Below the pieces are notes generated by a model, which saw only the letters and a program-made list of their open reading frames with translations, was not told the DNA's origin and did not search any database. Positions 11,401-22,085 of a stretch of DNA of 64,000 nt are shown one piece after another. The stretch is from positions 1,514,593 to 1,578,592 of the forward strand of contig KL197713.1 of assembly GCA_000697665.1 (NCBI GenBank). The letters are read 5' to 3'. Within the stretch, counting starts at the first letter, position 1. The number at the start of each line of letters is the position of its first letter. The DNA is from Jaapia argillacea MUCL 33604. Lineage: Eukaryota > Basidiomycota > Agaricomycetes > Jaapiales > Jaapiaceae. Both the position numbers and the translations under genes were made by a program.

Positions 11401-13039
11401 GTTCAACCCAAGTCGAAAAAACAGTCCACTCGTCTCCGATATCAAATCGCTCACCAACTGGAGGGCGCTCCGAGTCCCGGCCTCGCACTGGCTGCTATCC
11501 AAGGATGCATACAAACAGGACATACAGACCTCATGCAGTCTATTTTCCAGAAATTGGCAAACCGTCCCACATCATGGACATCAGAGCTCGGACAGAGGTG
11601 GTCCTCTTTGGTTCTCCTTCCGCTGATTCGTAGTCTCAGTGGCACCGAAATGCGTCCCCGGATATCATCGATGCCTCACCTCCCTGCTTTGTGTCAATCT
11701 ACGGTCGAGTGGTGCCTGGATAATCGTAAAACTGCCCTCAGCAAAGATGAGTTTTCGGCCATCCTGACGGCTGTGGTGATGGGAGGACCTCGCCTGAAAC
11801 TCTTTTCGACTTTGTGAGTGGATCCTATTTCGTTGAACTCAAGGCCTGATAACCGTTTTCTAGGGTTATCCCAAGGGTTAAGAGTTTGCCGTGCCATGAA
11901 CAAACTCTGAGACAGTTCATTACCGAACTTGAGGCTCGGAAGGATGAACTCGGGGCTCTCGCTGACTCTGACCTACCAGTCTCGACGGCAATTACTGAAC
12001 TCGTGACTCTGATCATCAGACAAGCCTATATCTCTCCCCAGTCTGTGATCGACTGTTTGCGACTTTGTCACGACACCGGAAACGCGGCGCTGTATACCCT
12101 TGTTATGCAACGGGCCCTGCAGAGCAGTGGTTCTGCTCAGCACCTCACTCAAGTACTGGTTCCATTATTACCCGCATTGCGCGGCTTCCTCGCCAAGATT
12201 CGTCTCCCGCCAACCGAAGAGCCGTTCGCATCGACATACAAGAATGTTATGATGACTTGGCTAAGGCAGAATCTAGGACGCAGGCCGGACGAGAAGGGCG
12301 CTACGAAGGTCATCGACGCGGTCAAGAAGCTTCCTTGCGACTGCGATCCCTGCAAGCGTGTCGTCAAGTTTTTAACTGCTCAGCATGAACGCACCCTACG
12401 TTTGGACCGAATTGGCGCACCAAAGCGAAGGCATGTAGAGAGCAATCTTTCCTCTCACTGTCGGGCAGCAGCCACTTGGGAGATGATACACACGACGCCT
12501 CAGGGTTTAACAGTAGGTGTTTTCAAACCCAATCAATACGATGCTAATGCGCTTATTTTCTATAGGTCACCAAGACTGATCTGATCTTCAGCCCAGTAAA
12601 TTGGAGAGCAAGTCATTTACAGGCCATGGGGATTTTGAAAACGATCAGCTCGAGTGATGTCGAGTTGCGATCGATATTCGCTTCTCAATATGCAGAACTC
12701 GTTCAAAGGCTCAATGGGGAAGCAACCACTGGCACCGCCTCATCGTCGACATCATCGTCACTACCCGGCCTACTCGCACAGACACCCACTGTGGCACCCA
12801 TGACAACATCCCTGAACCGACCTATGCCATCCACTTTCAGCAGGCCACGGACAAAGCAAACAGTCCGTCACCGGATCCCATCACAACTGATCCCGCAACC
12901 TCATGCGGCAGCGCCGTCAGCGTCAACCTCTCAGGCTGTCCCACCCGCCGTACCAATCGCTTCGTCGAGCACGACGCACACACCCAAGAAAAGGAAAGAG
13001 TTCCACCCTGACGATATCATCGACCTCTGCACACCGTAA
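8430..13039 (+). CDS. Large 2OG-Fe(II) oxygenase (prolyl 4-hydroxylase-like), 12 exons
   Basis: Exons 8430-8960, 9017-9262, 9319-9458, 9520-9537, 9588-10188, 10253-10420, 10469-10490, 10548-10899, 10958-11176, 11226-11813, 11864-12512 and 12566-13039 keep frame throughout and give 1178 residues. Residues 1-177 are acidic and disordered. The dioxygenase core contains the iron ligands HxD (FLPHQDTEKANG), a distal His (YTDVTHEIKP) and the 2-oxoglutarate Arg (SGFRLALSFNL). A long helical C-terminal region of about 700 residues follows, then a Ser/Pro-rich tail with basic KKRK and a last DDIIDLCTP. This family is greatly expanded in Agaricomycetes and its substrate is unknown. The HxD motif is carried by an 18-nt microexon (9520-9537), and a 22-nt microexon lies at 10469-10490. 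The tail resembles a SUMO-interacting motif. Confidence 0.85.
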
Positions 13040-13447
13040 TCAACGTTCTAAACTCGGAGTTGCGTTGAGATGTCGAACCATGCCCAGTCCTGACTTTCCC
13101 TGAAACTGTTCCGTTGTTTGACGCCCGTGGAGATTTACTTACTATTATAATCTCGAGATACCTTGGAGGGAAGCTTCAGCGAACTTGGACATGCATCTCG
13201 AGTTTGACGCAATGGTCGGGCTCGGGGTTGACCTGGGGGTTGGAGCCACATGGGGGCAGCCCGCCTCGTCGATCGGATGGTGTCTGTGATGTATAACAAT
13301 CAATGTGGACATTGAGAGGGTTCAACAGCGAAGAACGATACAGAATACATTTTGCGGTATAAAGGTCCAAGGCATGGTGATACACTACGAACAGGGAGAT
13401 GCGAGGGCGAGACTGTGATATCTGATCCTGTCGCCGTCCAGGACCAC
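13040..13447. other. Spacer between convergent genes
   Basis: This 408-nt stretch lies between the 3' ends of the oxygenase (plus) and the coiled-coil AT-hook gene (minus). It contains an AT-rich run near 13137-13160. No gene is seen. Confidence 0.5.
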
Positions 13448-14512
13448 TCAAGCAGATGGAGGTGGAGGATTCATATCAGCGCTTCCTGTCGAGAGCTTCT
13501 TATTTTTGCTTCCCCGCGGTCTGCCTCTGGGTCGTTTTCCAGGATTTGGCTGACCTTCCGGAGCCTCTTCTGCACTTCGCTTGTCCCCACCGAGTCGTCG
13601 ATCCTTCAAGTACCTGGGGATAACCAACGTCAATCAAGTAGAAACAAGCGGAAAAGCGACTACGACATACTGGGCTGACTTCTCGTCGAGGGTGGCTTGC
13701 AGAGTTGGCAGTGGTGGCTGCCCAAGTTCTTGTCTCAACCGATCCACGTCTCGCTTTGCAAGAGCATAGTCGCTATCGGTGATCGTCTGTATTTTGCCGC
13801 GAAGATCTGCACATCTAGATTAGATAAGTCAATTCGCTGGCTCGGGTGAGAAATGGAGCTGTGAACGTACTCTTTCACGATGGAGACTTCAAGCAAGTCA
13901 ACCTGGACTCGGGAAGAAAGTGAGAGGTATATATATCAGGAATGGGGAACCAATACCTTATCTCGATCTTCATTAACCTGAGGGGTTGAGGGTGTTAGGG
14001 TTGAGGGATGTAACCAAAAGCCTTGACATACCTCTCGCAGTGCATTCAAGAGCCTATTACGCTCACTCTCCAACCTACTCAAGGACTTAATGAGTAGATA
14101 TCAGCGACGCATCTCAGGTGCTCACTTGTTCTTTTGCTCTTTGAGATCCTGGATGGCCTTATTCTTCTGTTCGAGGGACGCGTGTGCAGATAAGATGTGT
14201 GCGGTGTGTAACTGAAGGGTGAGGGCGTGCTTTCTATCATGCGGATAGAGGTGCAGGGGTAAGGCAAGGCAATAAACACGACGGAGGGAAGAACCAGAGA
14301 ATCAAGTCAGATTACACCTCGGTTCACAGGAACATAAAGCCAACGTACTTCAATTCTGCGGTCTTCGCAAGATGGACCAGATCTTTTGTCCAGTCTCCTC
14401 TAGCAACCAGAGGTGTCTGGCCTCTACCAACTTGACCAACATTTGAGGAAGGCCCAGCAAGGTTGGACGACGATGAGGAAGAGGCCTGCGCTGATGCTGA
14501 GGTCGACGCCAT
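13448..14512 (-). CDS. Coiled-coil protein with C-terminal AT-hook
   Basis: Seven exons on the minus strand (14512-14349, 14233-14126, 14074-14032, 13977-13957, 13902-13871, 13814-13671, 13613-13448) join in frame to 225 residues, which the single-frame ORFs hide. The first 35 residues are Ser/Ala-rich. About residues 45-160 form a heptad-like coiled coil (LEQKNKAIQDLKEQKNKLES, then NRLLNALREVNEDRDKVDLL). The C-terminus has an AT-hook core (KRPRGRPRGSKNKK), which binds the minor groove of AT-rich DNA. I do not recognise a named family. A chromatin or kinetochore-associated role would fit but is inference. Exon 4 is only 21 nt. The splice junctions are GT-AG and phase-consistent. Confidence 0.65.
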
Positions 14513-15054
14513 TGCGCCGGATATGAGAGAAACACAACAGCTCGGGGTGCGAGGGGTCCTGGGACCTCCGGAACTGTGATCGCCACCTTCTGACGCAACG
14601 ACCTTAGGGCAGGTTGTTGGTATTGGGGGACGAGTCGTGGCAAACTCAACAGCTGATGATTCAAGGAATGCACGCAGAAAGTATCGTATTTCTCGGAACG
14701 TATCTGCATACAAATTGGGTACCAAGATGCAAGAGAGGGAACTGCGAGACACGAATGGAGGCAGGCACGAAAGCATACCACACAAGTACAAGGCGCTGAA
14801 CGGGACGCAACGTACTCCAACCTTCAGAGGTCTGTACTGTGTATCGCTGCGCAGTGGCCGTCGGGAGTAACCCATGCCATCCCACATCCAGGACGATAGT
14901 CAGCAGGCGAGCAATCGTCGAGTGCGATGTAGGATAGTGATGAGCCTTCCAGGCCGAATCTCAGTGAGTTCGCTGTTGGGAGGTTTGTTTGTGGCTAGAA
15001 ATGGAGGACTTGTAATGCCGATCTGATCGAAAGGCCCTCGGGGGGCATCAAAGT
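14513..15054. other. Spacer between two minus-strand genes
   Basis: This 542-nt stretch lies downstream of UPF1 and upstream of the coiled-coil gene, so it holds the UPF1 3' UTR and the coiled-coil gene promoter. Open frames here continue from the coiled-coil exon 1 frame upstream of its ATG and show no domain. Confidence 0.5.
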
Positions 15055-18000
15055 TTAGAAAACAGTGACGCCAGCCTGTGAAGCGGAGTATTGTGACTTC
15101 ATGTCGTCCATATCGCCAGTGCCGTCTTGACTCTTGTAGTCGTACTGAGATAGGCTGCCCATATCCGAAGCACCAGCTACAGAAGAGAATGAAGTCCGGC
15201 GACGAAGTCGATCGGATTGCGAGTACGCGATGCTGCTGCCACCACGATCGGAGGGACCTATGACGCTGGCGCTGTCTGCAACGCTTCCACTAGGACCGGC
15301 ATCTTGGGAAATGATGGAACTGGCGTAGCTCCCGTAGGTGCTGCGTTTAGTGCCATTCGCGGTGCGTTGCATGCCTGGTCCAAAAGGTCCGCTGGCGGCG
15401 AACATGGGTAAACCGGAGGAATAAGTTGCCTGGGAGCGCAAAGACTGGACGTCCGAAGGGATGTAACCCAAGGCATCATGCGTCCTATAGAAGCTGGCAT
15501 CAAAGCGGCTGGGGGTGCCAGAGCGACGACCTGAGAAAAAAAGCCGCTTCAGTATTGAAGTAGCCAAAGACGCAAGAAGACTCACCATCGCCTCCAAGCA
15601 AGTCTCGAGCACTGGTTTCATGCTTTCGATACTGATCCATCGACTTCACGAGAGACTTCCTCGGCTTGCTGAATTGAATCATGCTCGGTTGCAAATTATT
15701 CAAGGGTCCTTCGACGAGGCAACCCTTCTCCTTGTAATGGGTCAAGAGGTAGTGCCAAAGGGGATGCTAACGACAAGACGCATCAGCCAATGAAGGAAGG
15801 TAAATGTAGAATGAAGGCTGACCTTGCTAAGGACTTTTGGATTGCCCAAAATAACAACACCGTATTTTGCCCTCGTGAGAGCAACGTTCAACCGCCTCGG
15901 GTCGTTCAGGAAACCAATGCCTTGATGCTCGTTGCTCCTAACGCAACTCAAAATAATATAATCCTTCTCTCTGCCCTGGAAAGCGTCAACGCTTGCCACT
16001 TCGATCTCCTTATATAAATCCTTCTTGAGCGATCCACTGAACTGCATATAGTTGACGATGTAGGATCTTTGACCTTCGTACGGCGTAACGATGCCGATTT
16101 GGCTGGGGACGACGCCAGATTTGAAGAACTTGGTAACTATCTTCTCGACGTTAGACGCCTCAGTCCTACGTATCAAAATCAGAATTAGTTAAGGTCAAAA
16201 ACATAACGATGGGAGATCCTCCTGACCTATTCAAGAACGAAGTACCACTGCTCGAAATCTCCTCCTGACCCAAATTTTGATAGAAGAACATGGGAGTATC
16301 GGGGATCGGCCAAGGGAAGTCCACGTTCTTCCTCAACCTCTCCGGAGCAGTCACACCGTTCTGCAAAGTCCCCTCGTAGAACATATTGGAGGGGAACTCT
16401 GAGAGGCAAGGATGCATGCGGTACTGAACTTGGAGACGGATGGGACGGTTTCCCAGAACGACGAGACGTTCGAATAGAGACTGAGTAAGCCCGGCACGAG
16501 CGGCCTTCTTGTTCATAATGACAGGACCGAGTTGCTATAAAACCGGAGAGCGTCAGGAAACGATTATAATGGATATTGAATTGCAATATACCTGATGATC
16601 ACCAACAAGAACAACCTGCTTGCATCCCAACACCAGCGGAATCATGCATTCTATCGGGAAGTTCAGAATAACGCAGGTAGTGATAAGGAGAACATTCCTC
16701 ACCCGGCTCAGCGGCTTGTGTAGCCTCATCAATCAAGACCGTCCTAAACTTCAACTTGCTCAACCTTGGATCACCCGCTCCAACGCAAGTACAACAAATC
16801 ACATCCGCAGCACCCAAAATCTCCTTCTCACACTGCCTAATCAAAGTCTTATACTTCCTCTCATCATTTGAACTCAACTCCCCTTGCTCGTTCTTCAACT
16901 GTATCAATTTCTGCAGCTCTACGTGAGTCGTGTTGTTGGCGACTTGTTGGTGCAAGGTCAGGAAAGCGACGGAGGAATCAAGGGCTTCGCGAGATTTGGC
17001 GGTGAGACGAACGACTTTGAGCCCAGTCGCATGGATCTTTTCAGTGAGTTGGTCGACAGCTACGTTGGAAGGGGCGCATACAAGGACTTGGCCGGGGTTC
17101 ATCTTGGCGAGGTGGTAGACGACCGAGGCTGAAGTGACGGTCTTGCCGGTTCCTGGAGGCCCTTGAATGAGAGAGAGGGGCTTCTGGAGGACGCTCTTGA
17201 CAGCATACATTTGGGAATGATTGAGCTCGGGAAGACCTGGTGCGGAGAAACGCTTGGGCATTTGCGTCCGAAGGGATTGGGGTTCGAGTTCGTGGCCAAG
17301 CAATTTGTGATACTGTGAAAGGAATAAATTAATGGCGTAGTTGGATCTGAGAGAAGAATCGCTTACGATATAGCCGCTGACACTCTTCTCGTCAACCGCA
17401 AAGGTCTTCATGGCAAGCTGCATCCTGTCGAAACTTGTGGACTTCCAAACGAAGTCGGCCGCAAAGTTATGGGTACACTCAGTCGGTACTCCATCCGACT
17501 TTCTCAACTCCAAAGCGATCTCATCCGATACATCTGTAAGGAATCATCAACAAGGGGTCACACGAGCAAAGTCAATACGAAACTCACTGTTCGGGATCTT
17601 GATAACATGACCGACACCATCCCAAGCCTTATGCAACTCTCCCGCATACCTCAACCTCAACTCATCCCCAACAGCCAGCCTAACCTCCCCACTCTCCAAC
17701 TTCGGCATACTAAACCAAGCAATCCTCTTCTGATTCAAACCCACATCCCACCTAACAGCAATATCCGTCTGAGTCTGACTCTCCTTTAGCCGCTTGTCGT
17801 AATCAGCTTCGATCTTCACCAAAGGACCAAAGATGTTTTGGTATTGATAAGCATCTTCATAACGGAGGAGGACGGGTTGAGGTTCGTCATCTACACCGGG
17901 TTTCTCTAGGTCCTCGAGGGTGGCTTGAGCATTCTCGCGCCAAAGATCTTCGAGGCGATTGATCTGCTGGAAGGAGATTTGTCGGGAACGGAGTTGTTCT

Positions 18001-18718
18001 TGTTCACTTGGTGGTTTGACCAACCAAGAAAGGAAAGAACGGTCGTCTATCAAAGGCGCCCACAAAGCTGCGTTCCAGGAGATGTCCTTGGAAATGGCTG
18101 CGCAAGGTTGACGGCATAGGAGAACCACCACCGTGTCACTCTTGGCCGGGATGAACCCGAGCATAAATACGTTCTTGCTACCACAGTTGTAACACTCTGG
18201 GATGGTCTCTCCAAGCGGAGACTCGGCATGAAGGATGACTTCCTTGTGTTTGGCACGGACCAAGTGGTTGACAATGTGAGAAGCGGAGGTATTACCCCTG
18301 GAATTGCAAAACCACTTGGCGCACACAAGGCACTTCACGACGGAGGCAGGGTTGTGAATGCCACAGTAGCTAGAAGTTTAATCAGAACACAAATCCATGG
18401 TAGAAAGGATTAGATGACTCACCTGCAAGCATGTGGCGGTAAATCAGCCTGGTTCTCCTCCTTGAGGTCATCCAAGACGGCATCAAGGTCGTCCTCGAGG
18501 CCTGAGGCCGATGGGGGATGATAATGATCGAGACCATTAACAATCGAAGAATGGTCATCGGAGAGCGAGAGACTAGATAGGGAAGTTAAGTCCAAGGTGG
18601 CAGAATTCTCCAAGCCCTGGGTATTGGCGGAGTAAATGGACGATGTATCGTCCACGATGCCAATTCCACCATAAGATGATGCGGAGTCGTATTGAAAGTT
18701 TTCGAAAGTATTATCCAT
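15055..18718 (-). CDS. UPF1: UPF1/NAM7 ATP-dependent RNA helicase (nonsense-mediated decay)
   Basis: Nine exons (18718-18423, 18369-17588, 17533-17367, 17312-16703, 16650-16592, 16534-16227, 16165-15823, 15766-15586, 15530-15055) give 1073 residues. Order: acidic N-terminus; Cys/His-rich zinc domain from about residue 97 ([49 protein letters not shown]) that binds UPF2; then an SF1 helicase. Helicase motifs: I GPPGTGKT (about 466), [57 protein letters not shown], and [18 protein letters not shown]. The C-terminus carries several SQ dipeptides, the type of site phosphorylated by SMG1 in other organisms. It surveys terminating ribosomes and triggers decay of nonsense mRNA. It starts 334 bp from the divergent HYPK-like gene. 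Confidence 0.96.
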
Positions 18719-19052
18719 CGTCGCCGTCGTCGTCGTGGTCAAGAGCAAGGGGAAAGATGACTTGAACGCCAGAGCAGTTACAAGCAGTCCACCGCCGCTG
18801 ACAAGTCAGCTGGGCAATGACTAAGCAGCTGATTTCTATTTTGGGACAATGAGTCGAGACAACACCTTGGAGGACGTTTGCGACGGAGTCAAGCTGCTTT
18901 CCTCGCTGTCGTTCCCGTTGAGCAAAAGAGAATTGGATCGGAGACTTGGTCGACTTGAGATTATCTGCCGAACGGAATTCATCGTCACACGACTTGTGAT
19001 CACCGCCTTTTCAGCGAGACCACGTTTCCAGTTTGCTGCACCTGCTTTCATC
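18719..19052. promoter_or_regulatory. Shared divergent promoter of UPF1 and the HYPK-like gene
   Basis: This 334-bp interval separates the two start codons. An open frame beginning at 18849 is in frame with the HYPK-like gene and could extend it by 68 residues, but that extension is not part of the usual domain. No clear TATA box is seen on either strand. Confidence 0.5.
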
Positions 19053-19472
19053 ATGTCATTGTCTCGCAACTCGAATGGTCGCCCAGAGCCAGAAGTCATC
19101 GTCAACGTATGTTTGAAGCCTGATTCCACCGAATTGCAAGTTGATTGTGTGCTTAGTTCATCGACGGCTACTCGTACTCGAAAGGGAAGATGGAGGAAGC
19201 GTTTCGTAGCGGTCTGTTTGACAAACCAACAAAATCTGCAAAGGAATCTGTTCCGTTGAAGAAAGACGACATCGACCTGATCGTGAGTGGCAGCTAAAAT
19301 TGCTGCAAAGAGAGACACAACTGAATCCAAATCTCCTCGACAGGTTTCAGAATTCGACCTACTTCGACCCCAAGCCGAAAAAATCTTGACCGACCACGGG
19401 GGAGACATCACAAAAGCGTTGGGATCACTCGTCGCACCTCAGATACGCAGCGCCAAGAACCGACTAAAGTAG
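19053..19472 (+). CDS. HYPK-like UBA-domain protein
   Basis: Exons 19053-19106, 19157-19282 and 19344-19472 give 102 residues with GT-AG introns of 50 and 61 nt. The C-terminal third (DLIVSEFDLLRPQAEKILTD followed by HGGDITKALGSLV) matches the UBA-like fold of Huntingtin-interacting protein K and NAC-alpha, including the HGGD turn. HYPK partners the NatA N-terminal acetyltransferase and acts as a ribosome-associated chaperone. The N-terminus (GRPEPEVIVNFIDGYSYSKG) is short and polar, as expected for the family. It is head-to-head with UPF1 and tail-to-tail with the MRP51-like gene, with only 52 bp between stop codons. The start at 19053 was preferred over the in-frame 18849 because it gives family length. 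Confidence 0.75.
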
Positions 19473-19524
19473 AGATATCCATTTGTCGTCATTATGATAC
19501 CAGCAATGCGCCATGCAACCCTCC

Positions 19525-20841
19525 TCACTTCCCATTATTCGACGGGGTACTCTTGAGAACATTCGCAAGTAAATCCAGGATTTTTGCCCCATCTTTACCA
19601 GCCGCTCTCTTAACTATAGGTTTCCTAGTGAACGTAGGTGGCTTGGAGAACCTCGCCTGGAATTTCATCGGCCTCCCTGCGCTGATACTGTCGTCCTCCG
19701 CGGACACGTATTCTGCCGACCCAGGCAAATGTGGGTTGGGACGAGTAACGTCGGCAAAGTAATAACCTCTGGCGTGTGTTTGGAGAACGACGCCCTTCAA
19801 CCCTTCTTTTCGAGTGGCTTGGCCCCTGAACCTGGGCCCAACAACTTCGGGAGCCTTGGCAAGATACGCGTGCGACAAACGCAACTTGGTCTCCGACTTG
19901 GCGACGTTCATGGGAATGACGGCTGCTCCGCCCAACTGCTCCTTCCCATCCATCAACGTATTATTCTTCCCTCCCGATAACTTCGTCGACACTTTCGTTG
20001 TCATACCAGCGAAACTGGCTATGAAAAACTCAGAGTCGTCTAAGCGTTCCAGCTTGTTGACTTTCTTGGTGATTAAACGACCAGGAAGGGGTTTGGTGAG
20101 GAAGTAGGCTTGGAGAGGGGGTGCGTGGGTGTAGGAGAGACCTGCGAAGGTGTGGGGTTGAGGCTCGATAGCACGGGACCCTTCGACCTCGTAGGATTTG
20201 TTGACCGATGACTGGAGGAATTTCCTAAACCAATCGTCGTTCCTCTGCGACTGTTCGTAGAGGGACATCTTCCTCTCCGCGGCCGTAAACTCCTTGAACT
20301 CCTCCCTCTTTTTCCTCAACTGCTCCAAGTACTTCTCAAACCGCTTCTCCCCCATCCCATAAATATTTGGTAACGTCGCAGGGCGGAAAGTCGCCTCCTT
20401 CCTCGCAGCCTCGGCACTCTCTTCATCGGCCAGAGGTTTCGGGATAGTATCCGCACCATCCTTGAGCCCCAGCGCATACTCGCTGTCGACCACCCAATCC
20501 CGTTTGCCCGAGTTCTCCAGCTTCGCGCCCCAAGTCGTAGGGTCGTTGGCTCCGGAAGTGTCCTGGAGACGAGGACTCTCGATTCCAAGTTCAGCAAAAC
20601 GCGCAATCCAACGGGCTTCGGCTTCTGCTGCACGCCATTCTGTGACTTGTTCCCGAGAATCGACAGAGCGTACAGTTACAGCCGCGCCTCGGCGGCGGAT
20701 GGGAAGAGGACGTTTGAGACCCCAGTCTCCACGGGGCGCGCTACCACCGTATGTAGTGTAGACTTGGGCGATCGCAGGGTCGAAAGTTGCGAATTTGGAC
20801 CGTCGCAGTAACGTCGCGAACGGCGAGGGTGCGACCGACAT
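19525..20841 (-). CDS. MRP51: Mitochondrial small-subunit ribosomal protein MRP51 (bS1m)
   Basis: One uninterrupted frame of 438 residues starts at the ATG at 20841 (an in-frame ATG at 20940 would add 33 residues). The N-terminus (PFATLLRRSKFATFDPAIAQ then VYTTYGGSAPRGDWGLKRPL) is the hallmark of fungal Mrp51, and the basic first residues fit a mitochondrial targeting sequence. The middle is Glu/Lys/Arg-rich and helical (EKYLEQLRKKREEFKEFTAA). Mrp51 is a 37S subunit protein needed for translation of mitochondrial mRNAs. It is the only long intronless gene in the housekeeping half besides MDM12 and the zinc-knuckle gene. Confidence 0.8.
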   Translation of the reverse strand: MSVAPSPFATLLRRSKFATFDPAIAQVYTTYGGSAPRGDWGLKRPLPIRRRGAAVTVRSVDSREQVTEWRAAEAEARWIARFAELGIESPRLQDTSGANDPTTWGAKLENSGKRDWVVDSEYALGLKDGADTIPKPLADEESAEAARKEATFRPATLPNIYGMGEKRFEKYLEQLRKKREEFKEFTAAERKMSLYEQSQRNDDWFRKFLQSSVNKSYEVEGSRAIEPQPHTFAGLSYTHAPPLQAYFLTKPLPGRLITKKVNKLERLDDSEFFIASFAGMTTKVSTKLSGGKNNTLMDGKEQLGGAAVIPMNVAKSETKLRLSHAYLAKAPEVVGPRFRGQATRKEGLKGVVLQTHARGYYFADVTRPNPHLPGSAEYVSAEDDSISAGRPMKFQARFSKPPTFTRKPIVKRAAGKDGAKILDLLANVLKSTPSNNGK

Positions 20842-22085
20842 ACCAGCAGTCGACTTGGTGTTTTGAACTGTCCTCCCGAAATGGATTTTCCAAAGAATTT
20901 CGGAAAGCGTGACGGGTGACTTTGATGTGACTGTCGGCATTTGCCGTTTCTGGCGGGTACAAATTTGGGTCGGGGCTCACCCTCATCTTGTTTTCAACCA
21001 AAACGTGCGACGTCCAAATTACCGTCTGCCCTCTGGCCTTTGCTGCTATTTTCAAGGGATTGACGGTCCAGACAAATGTCGTAGAGGGACTCTGGCTCGC
21101 TGGAGAGGATCCTCAAAAACAATCTTTGCTGATCGTTCCTCCCAATGGTTGAGGGATTATGAGGCAGGATCACCTGGAGAATTCCTACATGCTCTCGTGT
21201 TTGTCTTGTGTACTTGTTGATACCTCTCGCTTGTAATGTCATGTGAGTTTTTTTCCATACATTTTTACGCAAGTTTTGTGGTTCTGGCACCCCCAAGGAA
21301 GATAACCCTGGTAAAAGAACGCACCCCGCTTTTCTGCAAAGAGGGTCCGTGTGGCTTCGGTGTCGAACCGTTCTGTCGGCAAGACGAACGGTCGACAGAT
21401 GGGTGCGAATGTCGAGGTAAAGGCGAGTCTGAGGGGTGTGTGGGATGTTCATCTTTATTTTCTGTGTGCTGCGCAATGGAGACATTTTTACTGATGATTT
21501 TTTTGGATTTCTTGTTCAGCGACAGGATTGACAGGTGACGAGAATGGATTCTCCATGGCGTGATGTATCTGATGGGCGCAGACTGTGGGATGCTGTTCAT
21601 CATTACGGTTGTCCTGATGGTCGGGCGGGGATGACTGAAAGTAGTATACGAATAGCATACTTGGGTGAGGCACGGCCGCATGAATGTTGTAAAATGGGAG
21701 CTATTCCGTGTATATCGTTGGAATTCGATCAAATAGCATTGTGCCGTCAGCAGAAGCGAGTTGTATTGGTCCTTTTTTGGTAGCCGAAGGTTCACAACTT
21801 TTCCAGCGGGCCTCGATTTGTAGTTGAGACGCAGACCGCGGTTGTACCGGACTGTCCGACCTTTTCATACTCTACTCCCTCGACGAGCTCGCCGTATACG
21901 ACGTTCTCCACGATATATCCCTCGCCGTCGCACGACTTTTTCATTTACCGTTGCTAGCTAATTCCCGGCAGACCAGAGGCTGACATAACAACGTCGGTTT
22001 TATTCTCGTCGACCTGAAAGAGCTCGAGGTCCAAAATCAAAATCACGGGCCTTTCCCGCTACCATCCTCGCCATACCACTCATTC
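20842..22085. other. Intergenic, divergent promoters
   Basis: This 1.24-kb stretch lies between the starts of the MRP51-like gene (minus) and the sugar transporter (plus). Open frames on both strands have no domain and no splice logic. It is probably promoter and 5' UTR sequence. Confidence 0.5.
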
